Below are positions 1 through 9,606 of a stretch of 64,000 nt of DNA, one piece after another; the first letter of the stretch is position 1, and every line of letters begins with the position of its first letter. The stretch is from CAVQCX01 sp963775335 (GTDB lineage: Bacteria > Pseudomonadota > Gammaproteobacteria > Chromatiales > Chromatiaceae). Made by a program: the position numbers and the translations under genes. The stretch is from the NCBI GenBank assembly GCA_963775335.1, contig CAVZIJ010000003.1, positions 62,001 through 126,000 of the forward strand. Direction: 5' to 3'. Under the pieces are notes generated by a model. The model was not told the DNA's origin. It ran no database searches and saw only the letters and a list, made by a program, of their open reading frames with translations.

Positions 1-161
1 CTCACCAACAAGCTCCGAGAGAGCAGCTCAGAACGGGACCTGGTGGTCTTTGCGATATCCCATGCCGCGGTAGCCGACACGCCTTCTTGCGAACATTCTC
101 GCGCGCATCGGTACCGCGGCGTCCACGTGGTGGCTGGCGACGTGGTGGTGCGCTACGCCAG

Positions 162-529
162 CTCAACCCGCTCGACGACCACGAGCGCAGCGACTGGCGG
201 TCCCTGCGCCGCTTCGCCGAGGAGGCGGTGGAGACCGCCTGCGCGGGCCGGGGCACGCCGGAGATCACGCTGGACGGCGCGGTGCGGGCATGTTTGTCGC
301 CGGCGGCCCGAATGGCGACAACGGGCTGTCCGGCGAGAAGCTGGTGGTGGACGCCTAGGGCCCGACCATGCCCATCGGCGGCGGCGCCTGGTCGGGCAAG
401 GATTTCCACAAGGTCGAACGCCTCGGGGGGCTGCTAGCCCGGTCGCTAGCCAAGCGTGCAGTGGCGCTGGGGCTCGCCCGGGAGGCCCCGGTTGCGCTCG
501 AGCACACGCCTGGCTGCGATCTTCATTAG
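162..529 (+). pseudogene. S-adenosylmethionine synthetase-like fragment, decayed
   Basis: The frame starting near 293 reads FVAGGPNGDNGLSGEKLVVD, then an in-frame TAG at 356-358, then GPTMPIGGGAWSGKDFHKVE. This resembles the central GGP-GD-GL-GRK and GGGA-SGKD motifs of bacterial methionine adenosyltransferases. The preceding 40 or so codons (LNPLDDHERSDWRSLRRFAEE) lie in another frame, so at least one frameshift is also present. The N-terminal part is off the window or lost, and the frame ends at 527-529. The assignment rests on motif memory only. A nonfunctional remnant is the safest reading. Confidence 0.45.
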
Positions 530-858
530 TACAGCTCCAGACAGTCCAGGTCGGGGACCGAGAGCAGTCTGTGGATGGATTCCTTGTTGGCGAGCAGAAG
601 CTGCAGGACCGCAGCTTTGGATACGTTGCCGCTCTTCATCCAGATCACCTTGGGCGGGCCGCCGCGAAGCAAGCTCAGGTCGTAAAAGTCCGCGTCCCTG
701 GTGACGATGCAGAACCCCTCATTCTGCGCGTATTGTCAGACCGCCTCGTCCGAAGCCCGTTCCATCCCGATCAAAGCGACCTGGGTGTTGCCTGGAAAGT
801 CCTGCTCCTGGAATGGGACGATGCGACGAGACAGCTTCTCGTCGAGCAGCAACTTCAT
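526..858 (-). pseudogene. DUF5615-type PIN-like toxin, interrupted by a stop
   Basis: Minus-strand reading gives MKLLLDEKLSRRIVPFQEQD at the N terminus and later IVTRDADFYDL, typical of the Mut7-C/DUF5615 PIN-like toxins encoded next to DUF433 antitoxins. The ATG at 856-858 overlaps the DUF433 stop by 4 bases (ATGA), the usual arrangement of this operon. Codon 41 is TGA (complement of 736-738) between SDEAV and QYAQNEG, probably from an ancestral TGG. The rest of the frame is open to the TAA at 526-528, for 110 codons in total. The toxin is probably inactive unless the stop is a sequencing error. Confidence 0.7.
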
Positions 859-949
859 TGGGGAGGCAGGCCTGCCACCCGATGCTCGCGATCCGCCGCA
901 AAAGCAAGACAGGCGCTGATGTCGGCGTCCTCGAGCTCAGGGAAGTCTT
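822..949. repeat. Copy 1 of a ~127-bp repeat (DUF433/PIN junction)
   Basis: Bases 822-949 are nearly identical to 24390-24516, with only a few substitutions. The repeat spans the last ~31 codons of DUF433 and the first ~11 codons of the PIN-like toxin. Copy 2 lies just outside the oleD end of the biosynthetic cluster. Confidence 0.8.
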
Positions 950-1082
950 CGAGGATCTGCTCTCGGCTGAGCCCAACGGCGAGCTGCTCCAGCACGTCGT
1001 AGACCGTAATGCGAAGACCCCGAATGCAGGGCTTTCCGCCCCGCTTTCCGGCTTCGATCTTGATCCTTTGGCGGTAGTGCAT
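855..1082 (-). CDS. DUF433 family antitoxin
   Basis: A 75-residue protein with the DUF433 pattern: RIKIEAGKRGGKPCIRGLRI at the N terminus, then TVYDVLEQLAVGLSREQILEDFPEL and a C-terminal DISACLAFAADRE helix. DUF433 proteins are small winged-helix-like antitoxins that pair with DUF5615 PIN-like toxins. Its stop overlaps the start of the broken toxin downstream by 4 bases, so the pair formed an operon. The antitoxin itself looks complete. The C-terminal third is duplicated at 24390-24516. Confidence 0.75.
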   Translation of the reverse strand: MHYRQRIKIEAGKRGGKPCIRGLRITVYDVLEQLAVGLSREQILEDFPELEDADISACLAFAADREHRVAGLPPQ

Positions 1083-1317
1083 GCGCTGTACCCCGCGACG
1101 TTGCTCGCCGATTCCGACGCTGTTCGTGATGACTGCCTACCGGGCCAGCTGACCTGGCGAGGATTCATGATAGCCCAACTCTTCCGAGCGCAGCCCGGCC
1201 GCCCCCTCGCGATCCTCGGGCGCCGGGTGAGGATACTGCCGGTCCGTGCGGGGGGAAGGGCCGCTTGGCCAGGGCACCGAAAGTCTGCCGATTCGGGCGC
1301 GGCGAGGCCGCCGGTCC

Positions 1318-1480
1318 TCAGCCCCGGGTCTGCGGCAGCAGCCTGTTCACCACCCACGGATTCTCGGCGTTGCACACGACGTCGAGACGCACCGTGGCCC
1401 GCGTCATTCCACAGAACAGCACGCACAGATCCTGCTGGAGGCGATCCGGGTTGGGATCAACGTCGGTGAGGATGATTGCC
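1318..1480 (-). pseudogene. UvrD/NERD-type helicase C-terminal remnant
   Basis: The minus strand reads DPAIILTDVDPNPDRLQQDL, then CVLFCGMTRATVRLDVVCNA and NPWVVNRLL before a stop. This matches the tail of UvrD-like helicases, where a vILTD segment precedes LYVGMTRAT-RL. Upstream sequence in the same frame is not recognisable, so only the last ~55 codons survive. I see no intact gene in the rest of 1083-1850. Confidence 0.4.
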
Positions 1481-1850
1481 GGGTCCTGCTGTTGGCGGCA
1501 GCCCAAACCAGGTCTGAGACCAAGACCTCGGGCAGGCTGAGCTTGGATTCGATCAAGAACGCGTACGAATCGGTGTGTGCGGCACGGGTACGAAGGCGCC
1601 GCTGTTGCTGCGCAGGCGCGCCAGGATGAGCGGGCGTAGAGGCTGGCTCCCCGAAGCGGCTGCTTGTTTGACGACTTACAGCTTATCACCAACGCCAGCC
1701 TCTTTTCCTTCTACATCACTCTGTTAGATAGGCGTAAGGGAGGCGACAGCTTTCGGCATCGGTTGGTTTACGAGGGGCGCCACAGGTTGAAGCGTGAGCA
1801 GTCATTGACTACACTGCATGCGTTGCATTCACTGCGGTGGAAGCTTTGCT

Positions 1851-2096
1851 ATGGCTATCCTGACGATCCGAAATCTCGACGACTCTCTCAAGGCCAGATT
1901 GCGGTTGAATGCTGCCCGACATGGCTGTTCCATGGAGGAAGAGGTCCGGCGCATCCTGCGGCGCGCTCTGATCCCTAAGGAGGACAAGGGACTGGGTAGC
2001 AGCATTCACGAAAAATTCGCGTCGTTCGGCGGCGTAGAGTTCGACCTGCCGGTACGCTCCATGCCGCGCCCGGCGCCGGACTTCGACCGGGGCTAA
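1851..2096 (+). CDS. FitA-like ribbon-helix-helix antitoxin
   Basis: Starting at ATG 1851 the protein is 81 residues: MAILTIRNLDDSLKARLRLN, then AARHGCSMEEEVRRILRRAL. This is the Arc/MetJ ribbon-helix-helix pattern of FitA/StbC-type antitoxins that bind their own promoter and neutralise a PIN toxin. The open frame extends upstream to 1818, but the family starts at MA-LTIRNLD, so 1851 is preferred. The toxin gene begins 3 bases after the stop. The C-terminal tail (FASFGGVEFDLPVRSMPRPA) would be the toxin-binding segment. Regulation is probably by autorepression. Confidence 0.8.
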   Translation: MAILTIRNLDDSLKARLRLNAARHGCSMEEEVRRILRRALIPKEDKGLGSSIHEKFASFGGVEFDLPVRSMPRPAPDFDRG

Positions 2097-2099
2097 TCG

Positions 2100-2522
2100 G
2101 TGATCTTGCTCGATACCAATGTCCTGTCCGAGCTGATGCGGGCAACACCGGAGTCGGCGGTTGTCGATTGGGTGGATCGGCAACCGGTTATGGATCTCTT
2201 TATCTGTGCTGTCACCAAGGCGGAGATCGAGGTCGGAATCGGCCTGCTTCCCGACGGCAAACGGACACGCCAATTGGCCGCCGCGGCCCAGGAGGTGTTC
2301 ACGGGGTTTGATCAACGCTGTCTGCCGTTCGACGAAACGGCCGCTTCCGTTTACGCCCGAGTGATCGTCGAGCGTACCCGCGCGGGAACCCCGATCAGCG
2401 TCGAGGACGCGCAGATCGCCGCGATCGCCCTGGAGCATGGCCTAACCCTCGCGACCCGCAATACCGTCGATTTCCAGGGGATCGAAGGTCTGCGCATGGC
2501 CAACCCCTGGGATCGGACTTAG
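2100..2522 (+). CDS. FitB-like VapC-family PIN domain toxin
   Basis: A 140-residue PIN ribonuclease with a GTG start at 2100. The N terminus MILLDTNVLSELMR gives the first acidic metal ligand, TKAEIEVGIG the conserved acidic residue of helix 3, and SVEDAQIAAIALEHGLTLATRNTVDF the C-terminal acidic cluster and TRN-DF motif. FitB/VapC toxins cleave RNA (often tRNA) with Mg2+ when free of antitoxin. All expected acidic residues are visible, so the toxin should be active. It is coupled to the FitA-like antitoxin immediately upstream. Confidence 0.85.
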   Translation: MILLDTNVLSELMRATPESAVVDWVDRQPVMDLFICAVTKAEIEVGIGLLPDGKRTRQLAAAAQEVFTGFDQRCLPFDETAASVYARVIVERTRAGTPISVEDAQIAAIALEHGLTLATRNTVDFQGIEGLRMANPWDRT

Positions 2523-2788
2523 CCTGGGAAGGGAACCTCGCGGCACTTCGCAGTCCCGCGACATGCGCAGACATGCCGGCGTCGGCCCGGGGAAGAAAAG
2601 GCGGGGTCTTGCTTTGTAGCATTTGACTGATTGATTTGTCGAGGGACGCACGGCCACGGCCAAACCACCAGCCTTTCGCCGGCTCCCGGGCCAGGTTGGT
2701 CGCCAGTCCTGCCCTGACCACCCGCGGCTTCTGCGATCAATTTTCTAAAGAGCGTCGATCCGCTGTTGCGAGGCCCCAAGCTCGGGCT

Positions 2789-2853
2789 CGTTCAACAACC
2801 GGATAAGATCGTGGCTCGCTTCGCTCTCACGATCTATCCTTATTCGTTAGCCG
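2789..2853. other. attC-like palindrome (possible integron recombination site)
   Basis: The segment begins GTTCAAC (2790-2796) and ends GTTAGCC (2846-2852), bracketing a hairpin in which GGATAAGATCGTG pairs with CACGATCTATCC around a GC-rich loop. This is close to the attC plan of RYYYAAC to GTTRRRY ends with an imperfect palindrome. It lies in the 2523-2905 gap after the FitAB pair, which otherwise holds nothing I recognise. Confidence 0.45.
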
Positions 2854-2905
2854 ATATGTTGCGTTTTATTAAAAACTACTCCTTCAGGAATAAAGAAGCA
2901 TAGTA

Positions 2906-5652
2906 TTATTCGTCGAGCGACAATGCCGACCATGAAAAACTTTTAGATGCCATATACTCGTTGATCTGTTTTCTTTCTTTTTCGCTCCATTGAAGATCTT
3001 CGGCTTCGAAGCTTTCACTAATGAACTCTGCTAAGCCTGAGGGTTCCAGTTCGGAAAAAGAGACAGTTGCTATGTAAGAAAGACATTTCCTGGCATCTGG
3101 CGAAATCTCTCTGTAGTTTACCTGTTTTAGCATTTCTACGATGGTATGAAGAACAGTCAGATAATCAGGTTCTCTGCGTTCTTCCGCAGCTACCCATAAA
3201 TCTACTACCCAGTCACTTCGAATCCTTGCAGAATCTAGGGCGAATTGAAGACCGTTTTCTAGAAATCTCGCACTTACCGCAGAGCCGAATTCTTGTCTGA
3301 TATTAGCGCCAGCCTGAAGGATCATCGCCTCAACAGTAGGCATATTCAGTTCTGTGATCAGAAGTCCCATTGCCTTCTGGAAATATCTAGCAGATAGATG
3401 CAAATCCACGGTAGGAGGATCGTCGGACAATCCATATAGGATGCCGTAAAGCAATGTGACGGGAGTAAAGTGGACACCTCTTCCCTGTTCGAAAGCCGTC
3501 AGGTCGTTTCCCGACAGAAACACCGGTAGGTGTAAAGTTTCCTTTGCGCCTAGAGCGGCTACAAATCCGACCTTTGGCGACATCGGCAACCAAACTATTG
3601 AGTGTTCCTTCATCTCGTTCGGCTAACGCCTTGGCGTTGTCTATCATCCCATCTGTGGGTGTCGAATGTTACTTCGTCAACCTCCATCGGATGGATTGAC
3701 GCGTTTACTGAAGATCTGAACGCCGTAAATGCCCGACGATTCTTTCGAGCAGACCACCAACCACCCCAAGGAGCGCTCTTGTTTGGATTTGCAGCTACGA
3801 CAAGCCTTCTGCGCTTGTGACCCCGAAAGAGAAGCGGCTTCGTGATGCCTGCGATTTCGTCTCCGACAATTTTCTTCCAGTTCTTACGGAGCATCGCAAG
3901 AGCATAATCGATCTCTTTGGGAGACGGCCTCTTCTTAGGGGTGTGGTACTGCTCACCGAATTCTCGCCACCCGCCCTGGCCATCATCGGAGATGCCTGAG
4001 ATTCGATCTGCAACGTCCAAGTTTGGTGACGGCGGCAACAATGCGGCAAGACACTGGCCTAAACCGCTGTCATTTGCCCACTGAACCAGATCTATCCACC
4101 TTTGGAGAATTTCCGCGGCGGTGGAGAATGCCGCTCCCGCCAGTATCAGGGGTACGGGTGGTGCGGGGGTAGAAGAACTGTTCCGCTCGCGCCAAGCTTT
4201 CGACAGCGCAGAGTGAAGCTTTGCCCAATCGGCCGGCATTGGAACCGGAGTCGATGTCGGAACTTGGTGTGTCATCCGTACGGTTCCAAGGCTAAACGTC
4301 GTGGCGCTGCGCCAGTTTTTAGCTGCTCTCGCAGCGGGGAACGGTGCCATAACCCCAAAGACAGCCAAGTATGTCTTTGGCCCACGAATACATGAACATA
4401 TCGTCGTCCAGAACGAGCAGAGCAAGTTCAACTGTGTCCATGACCGTCGCTCCGCTCCATTGAGTCCGAGCACGTTTGCGAAAGTCGTTGAGTATTGGAC
4501 AAAAGCTTGCATTCGCCGTAGGGAACACCTCTTCTCTAACCGACTCAGCGCAAGCCCAAGATGGAGGAGAAAATAAGACTTCATCCGTTAAGCCGCCAAG
4601 ACCATTTATATAATCTCTTGCTTTGTTAAAAAGAGAAGGCTGGTTTGACGCTGCGGAAATGTGACAGAGCCAGACGGCAGTTTGCAGGCCATACCAACGG
4701 CTCCCAAGCTTGTCAAGAACATCAACCAAGATGTTTCCCATCGGAATAACAAACTCAGCCCGAGAACTTGCTACTGCTGAACAAAGTGCGATGAGGGGAG
4801 CGGCAGCGCCCAGCATTAATTGATCGTAATCCCAAGACTCCCCCAATTTAGCCGAAATCAACGGTAGGGAGGGTTGATTCGAATTCGACTGCATGAATTT
4901 ATCTTTCCAGTCGTCTGATTCACGTTCTGACTCGGCAATACGGATCATGAGAGCACAGAGTGGAAGTGCACCCCATTCTTTACCAACGTACGCGGGAACC
5001 TGGGAAAGTCCACTCCATTGCGATTTCTGCGCCTCTGTGATCGCGGCAACAAAATCGGGTTGCAACTTCCTATAGCTGCGAAATAAATGTACGTAAGCGC
5101 ATAGCTTTGACTCTGGCGATAGTTCTACAGCGTAAGCGTGCCTTAGTACTTCTGGCGCGCTTGCTATGTCGTTCCATACGGGAGTGGACAGAAGCCGAAA
5201 CAGCGTATCAAAATCGAAGTCGTCTCGGATTCGTCTATGTTGGCTGAGAATGTCGAATAGTAGCTGGTTTCCTTCGGCTTGACCGAGCCGATATATTCTG
5301 TAATTGAACTTGCCATACTGTTCTTCAAGATTTCGGACAGTACTAGAATTAGCGCCCCGGGATCCTACTATCTGAAAGAAAAAAGAGGTTTCTCAAACTT
5401 CCTTGTGTTTTGAGAAAATACTTTGAGCGCGTTATTTGCAATAGAATTTGTCGCCGCACTTTCAACTTCAAATATCATAAGTGGAAAGCGATGTCCCTTG
5501 TCGCGAAACCATGCAACGTCGACACAAGGTGATATTCCAGAGTCCCTTTCTTCAACGGGATATTCTTTTTCAACGTGATAGGAGAGCACTTTCCCGAGTT
5601 CGGAAAGGACGCGGATCAAGTTTAGTCCGTCTTGCAAACGGTGCTCGCCCAA
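2906..5652 (-). pseudogene. Large unknown protein with N-terminal nuclease-like segment, multiply frameshifted
   Basis: Minus-strand reading can be followed through five segments in different frames: MGEHRLQDGLNLIRVL at 5652, then KPLFSF and QIVGSRGANSSTVRNL, a middle part (DWAKLHSALSKAWRE, KEIDYALAMLRKNWKKIVGD), and a C-terminal part ending SALSLDE at 2906. Breaks are near 5379-5384 (an A6 run), about 4345, 3650 and 3605. Restored, the protein would be about 910 residues. The N-terminal FPLMIFEVES looks like a PD-(D/E)xK-style acidic strand, but I do not recognise the family. It sits where a cassette gene would, with attC-like sequences on both sides. It is either decayed or poorly sequenced. 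Confidence 0.5.
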
Positions 5653-5700
5653 GGGGTTAATTCTCCACCATCTCTAATTTCAGCGAGAACGGGGTTTCGC

Positions 5701-5762
5701 GGCTAACGTTAGTGCTTACCGGCCGACTGAGGAGCGCTGCGACCAAGGCGGTCCGAGTTAAG
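5701..5762. other. attC-like site
   Basis: It runs from GGCTAACGTTAG at 5701 to CGAGTTAAGC at 5754-5763, with an interrupted palindrome between (CGGCCGACTG, CAAGGCGGTCCG). The stop codon of the antitoxin gene (complement of 5758-5760) is embedded in the outer arm, as in the better attC sites of this array. The arms match less well than those at 11083 and 14940, so confidence is moderate. Confidence 0.45.
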
Positions 5763-5970
5763 CGCCTTGTTCGGTGGTTTTGTTCCTGTACGCCATTGCT
5801 TTACGACTGATTTCTTCAAGCGTTAAATTTCCGTCCAAGTCTTGACGCCATTTGGTGTAATCAAAAGGTTCCCGTTGAATTAGGGATACGAAGCGCTCTG
5901 CTTCGACATCACCCAAATGTTCCGCAAGCAATTGAAAACCTTTAGCTTTAATTTCTGTGTCGGTGATCAT
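5758..5970 (-). CDS. Putative antitoxin of a PIN toxin pair
   Basis: A 70-residue protein starting MITDTEIKAKGFQLLAEHLG and continuing VEAERFVSLIQREPFDYTKW with a basic C terminus. The start overlaps the end of the PIN toxin frame by 4 bases (5967-5970), giving a toxin-first operon. The family is not one I can name. The antitoxin role is inferred from size, partner and coupling. The stop lies inside an attC-like site, so the pair resembles an integron cassette. Confidence 0.6.
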   Translation of the reverse strand: MITDTEIKAKGFQLLAEHLGDVEAERFVSLIQREPFDYTKWRQDLDGNLTLEEISRKAMAYRNKTTEQGA

Positions 5971-6393
5971 TCCAAAACCTCTTTTATAAACCCAATTGGG
6001 TCGGTAACTTTGATTCTCTGAATAAGAGTAGTCTTTTTCAGGATCCCATCATCCGTCGTCAAAAAGTAGTCTGAGCTCGCTTGAATAGCGCATGAGATAT
6101 GCAGTGAGTCAATCGGCTTAACCCCTTGTTCTTGCAACATCCTCGCCATGCCAAGAACTTGCTCACTTTCAACAATGTCTTCAACAGCGCCATTTCGCAA
6201 TCTGCTCTCTTCTTTCCCTGAAGGGGTTTCTGCTGTTTTCGTAATCCAATACATACGACCAGATCAACTCGAACATTCTGTTACGCGTTTCTTCTTGTTT
6301 TTTCAATTTCGCCTCTGCTTCAAGCCGTATTCGAAGATGAGATTGGTCATCATACGGACGATTGAAACAGCAATTATCAAGATATATTTTCAT
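5967..6393 (-). pseudogene. PIN-domain toxin with a single frameshift
   Basis: The first frame (6393 to 6181) gives MKIYLDNCCFNRPYDDQSHL and EETRNRMFELIWSYVLDYEN, with the first metal-binding Asp. The second (entering near 6195, ending 5967) gives AVEDIVESEQVLGMARMLQE, PIDSLHISCAIQASSDYFLT and TTDDGILKK, the rest of a PIN fold. The two meet at about 6190-6200, where one base is gained or lost (REQIAKW joins AVEDIV). Restored length would be about 141 residues. It is probably a dead toxin, while its antitoxin gene remains open. Confidence 0.65.
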
Positions 6394-6528
6394 TCTAAAG
6401 TCGTCACGTTCAACAGGGACGTTCTACTCACCGAACATGCAATGGACGGCTCGCCCGTCCTCACTAAAGTTCCTACATTTATTAATAAGTTCCCAAATGT
6501 AGTGACCAGTACCTAATCTTAGGAACCT

Positions 6529-6562
6529 AGATATAGGAACCTACATCTAGGTTCCTATATCT
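6529..6562. repeat. Perfect 15-bp inverted repeat
   Basis: AGATATAGGAACCTA (6529-6543) and TAGGTTCCTATATCT (6548-6562) form a perfect 15-bp stem with a 4-base loop. Another TAGGAACCTA copy directly precedes it at 6520-6529. No T-run follows, so it is not a typical terminator. It lies in the 6394-6739 gap, where I see no gene. It could be an operator or a small mobile-repeat end. Confidence 0.7.
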
Positions 6563-6739
6563 AACGAGGCTCCGCCTCAGACCGACGAGCGGTGTGGTGC
6601 TGACGGATGGCGGGGTGCGAATCAGGGGCCCCGATCGCCATCAACTCCGCAGTATGAGCTGCGGGCATTGAGACCTTCGAGAGGTCGGACCACAATGGGT
6701 CAAGTGGGTCCGAAGACCCGATGGCGACCGGAGCCAATG

Positions 6740-7035
6740 ATGAACGTACCACAGACGGCGGCGGATGTCCTGCGCGATCACGTGACGCTGGAGTACGAAT
6801 CGATTGACCGGCTGTATTTGAATGTGTATGTGCCGCATTTGCAGACGGTTGGCGGTGTGGTTGGGTATCTGCATGGGTGCAAAGGCCAGCGTTTCGCCTC
6901 GACCGCAGCAGTGGCGCCGATGACGGAGGCGTTTGTGAAGTCGGTGGACGAGTTTGTCGCGCGCACCGGTGTGGATGTGGTGCAGTTCAAGAAGGGCGAG
7001 CGCAAGGATGATGTGACCCAGGAATATCCCCAGCG
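6740..7035 (+). pseudogene. N-terminal fragment of an unknown protein, cut by an IS element
   Basis: From ATG 6740 the frame reads MNVPQTAADVLRDHVTLEYE, then SIDRLYLNVYVPHLQTVGGV and VVQFKKGERKDDVTQEY, where recognisable sequence stops at the IS end near 7035. The matching C-terminal part resumes at about 8651. About 200 central residues appear to be missing, so the insertion was accompanied by a deletion. I recall this as a family of uncharacterised proteins and assign no function. Confidence 0.6.
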
Positions 7036-8640
7036 TTGCAAAAAACCGGAGCGCCTGAGGTGCTACTAAGCAGCGGCACCTAAGGCGTCGAGGAAATGCA
7101 ACAGATCGTTCTTAACGGCGTCGTTGAGGCTCATGGAGAGGGTCAGCTGCCCCTGGGGCCGGATCAGACGCCCAGCGCGCTGGATAATGTGATGACGCAG
7201 GGTAGCGATGGAAGCGAAAGCCCACAGCGGGGCGCGTTTGGCGGTGGTGTTGCGCGCTGGGGGCTGGGCGCGCATCTGCAGCTCGCGGGCCAGGTTGTGG
7301 GCCATCAAGGCCGCGAGCAGATAGATCTGGTTGCCAACCCAGGTGCGGGTGGGCACGTAGGCCAAGGCGTTATCGGACTTGAGCTCGGCGAAGATCCCCT
7401 CCTGGGCTCCGCGCCCGTTGTGGAAGGCGAGCACTTTGGCAGGGGTCAGGCGCTTGTTGGTGAGGATCGCCCTGAATTCGTAGCCATACTGGTAGGGCAC
7501 GAACAGATCCAGCTGCACGGGCTCCTTGTGCTGGAGCTTCACGCGCTTTCGGAAAACGAGGAAGCGGTAGCGCCGCTGCCAAGACTTGGGCTTCCAGGAC
7601 AGCTCAAAGCTGTCGCAGTCGGCGCTGGCGCGCTGCCAGCGCTGGCGTTGCTCGATCTGCTGCTTGAGCCCAGGCAGACGCTCAAACGGCACCGAGATGG
7701 TGTACTGCACGCCCGCGGTATCGAGCATTTGCACGATGGCGTCGCTGAAGAATGCCGCATCCATGCGGATCTCGATGCGCACCGGCCCAAGTGCGGCCCG
7801 CACCGCCTCGATGCAGGCACCGATAAACGCCTGAGCCCCGTTGGAATCGTGCACGTTACCGCTGCGGTGCAACACATCGAGCACCTGGGCGCTCTGAGCG
7901 ACGGTGCAGAACAGCGGGTAGTAGCTGCGCTGGCCCTTCTTCTTGCGGTTGAAGCCCACCGCAGTGCCCTCGGCAGCGCGACCCGTGCCGATCACCGAGC
8001 CATCGAAGTCCAGGGTGATGCTCGCCGGCGCGAGCACCACCAGGCGCTGCAGTACCAGTTCGCGCAGCAGCCGTTGCAGGGCGGCCACGCTCTTGGCATC
8101 GCAGCCAGCCAAGGCGCGGCTGACGGTGGCCACATCAGGCAGGCGCTTGAGCCCAACCACGCGCTTGACCAGAGGGTCGTCGCAATAGTAGCGCAGCTCC
8201 CGAAGCTGGCGATAGCCGAGCAGAAAGTGGATGATCAGCACCAGCACGATGCGGGCATGGCCGAAGATGGGGCTGAGATTGAGGTGGCGGAAGCAGCGGC
8301 GCAGTTGCTCGCGAAGATCGAGCAGCGCAAACAGCTGCTGGAAGACGATCAGCCCGGAGAAGGAGGTCAGCTGCTGCTCCTCGAAACGCAGTGCTGGCAG
8401 CCGGTGGGATTTATCAACGGTCTCAGTCCTGCTAAACTTCATGGTAAGCGGTCTCCGTTCTTTGGTGAATTGTTTTGGTCAGCACCTACAATTCTACCAA
8501 AAAATGGCAGACCGCTTCTGCATTTGAGGGCTTTTCCAAAGAGAAGAAAATTCCAAAAACGCTTGTCGCAGGACTTCACCGCCGGTGAACTGCGCCAGCA
8601 GCCCAGAATACAAACAGAACCTTGGTTTTTACAGCGTGCG
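7034..8640. mobile_element. IS1380-family-like insertion sequence
   Basis: The element carries one transposase gene and splits another gene. Possible imperfect ends are the left CGTTGCAAAAAACCGG near 7034 and the complement of TTGGTTTTTACAGCG near 8622-8636, which match over ~16 bases with a few differences. I could not find a clear target duplication, so the exact borders are uncertain by tens of bases. Confidence 0.6.
7066..8442 (-). CDS. IS1380-type DDE transposase
   Basis: A 458-residue protein close to full length for the family. LDFDGSVIGTGR (about residue 145) supplies the first catalytic Asp, IRMDAAFFSDAIV the second, and GIFAELKSDNALAYVPTRTW near the C terminus the Glu region, consistent with the IS1380 group. 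The N-terminal VDKSHRLPALRFEEQQLTSF is also typical of the group. The enzyme would act at the element ends by cut-and-paste. The frame is intact, so the insertion may be fairly recent compared with the decayed host gene. Confidence 0.85.
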   Translation of the reverse strand: MKFSRTETVDKSHRLPALRFEEQQLTSFSGLIVFQQLFALLDLREQLRRCFRHLNLSPIFGHARIVLVLIIHFLLGYRQLRELRYYCDDPLVKRVVGLKRLPDVATVSRALAGCDAKSVAALQRLLRELVLQRLVVLAPASITLDFDGSVIGTGRAAEGTAVGFNRKKKGQRSYYPLFCTVAQSAQVLDVLHRSGNVHDSNGAQAFIGACIEAVRAALGPVRIEIRMDAAFFSDAIVQMLDTAGVQYTISVPFERLPGLKQQIEQRQRWQRASADCDSFELSWKPKSWQRRYRFLVFRKRVKLQHKEPVQLDLFVPYQYGYEFRAILTNKRLTPAKVLAFHNGRGAQEGIFAELKSDNALAYVPTRTWVGNQIYLLAALMAHNLARELQMRAQPPARNTTAKRAPLWAFASIATLRHHIIQRAGRLIRPQGQLTLSMSLNDAVKNDLLHFLDALGAAA

Positions 8641-8650
8641 AAGCGCTAAA

Positions 8651-9526
8651 CGGCGAAGATTTATGCAACTGGAGGGTTCTCGCTGACCCAGGTGCTGGAC
8701 CGCCCGCTCGCTGGTCGCGTGTTCTTTGAGGACGTGATTCGTGAGAATCTCGACATCGGCCGACCTGCTCAGGTGCAACTGATCTTCAACCGTCGTGTCA
8801 GCAAACGCACCCCCGGGCGCTTCCGCACCCGCGTCATCACCGACGGTGTGACCCCTTCCCTGCATGTGGACTACAAGCACAGCCGCATCAAGCAGTACCA
8901 CAAAGAGGGTCAGGCACTACGCACCGAGACCACGATCAACGATACCTACGACTTCGCCCTGGGACGACGGCTGCATAACCTGACGGCGCTGCGTCAGGTC
9001 GGCTTCTCGGCCAACCGACGTCTCCTTGACGTTCCAAACGATCAGCCACGATTGCGCCTTGGGCGAAGACGAGCTCCAGCGTCATCAGCGTAGCCTGGAG
9101 ATCAACGGGCAGCGGGCCTCGGCATTGCGCTTTGCCGATCCGCATATTCAAGCCCTGATGCAAGCGCTGTTGTTGTTTGTCCTACTGACCCGTGGCTTCT
9201 CCAACCGCGATCTGCGTGAGCAGATCTGCACCTTACTGGGCATCGATCCCAGTCAACTGCGCCCGGGCCGCATGACCTATGACCTGCGTCGCTTGCGTCT
9301 GCACGGATTGATCGAACGGATCCCGCACACGAATCGTTACCGGCTGACCGAGCACGGTCTCAAGACCGCGATGTTCTACAGCCGCGTCTACAATCGCGTG
9401 GTGCGACCAGGAATGTCGCTTCTCAATCCCACCGAGACCCAACCGGACAACCCTTTGCATCGACGCTTCAGCGCTATGAACGAAGCGATCAACGCATTCT
9501 GTGACCAGGCCAAAATTGCCGCATGA
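8651..9526 (+). pseudogene. C-terminal fragment of the IS-split unknown protein, frameshifted
   Basis: After the IS the frame reads ATGGFSLTQVLDRPLAGRVF, FEDVIRENLDIGRPAQVQLI, DGVTPSLHVDYKHSRIKQYH and ALRQVGFSANRRLLDV. One extra T near 9030 shifts the frame; it continues as QTISHDCALGEDELQRHQRS and then GRMTYDLRRLRLHGLIERIP to the stop at 9526. The C-terminal block looks like a winged-helix segment. Together with 6740-7035 this is one gene disabled by an IS, a deletion and a frameshift. Confidence 0.65.
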
Positions 9527-9606
9527 AATTGTGACGGGAAAAAACTTGACTCAAAAGGTCAAAAGATTATCAGTCAAGGAATCTAGGGACCCTGCTCCTC
9601 ACCGCC

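Noticed and set aside
7096..8649. 517-codon plus-strand frame
   Set aside because: It is antisense to the intact IS1380-type transposase.
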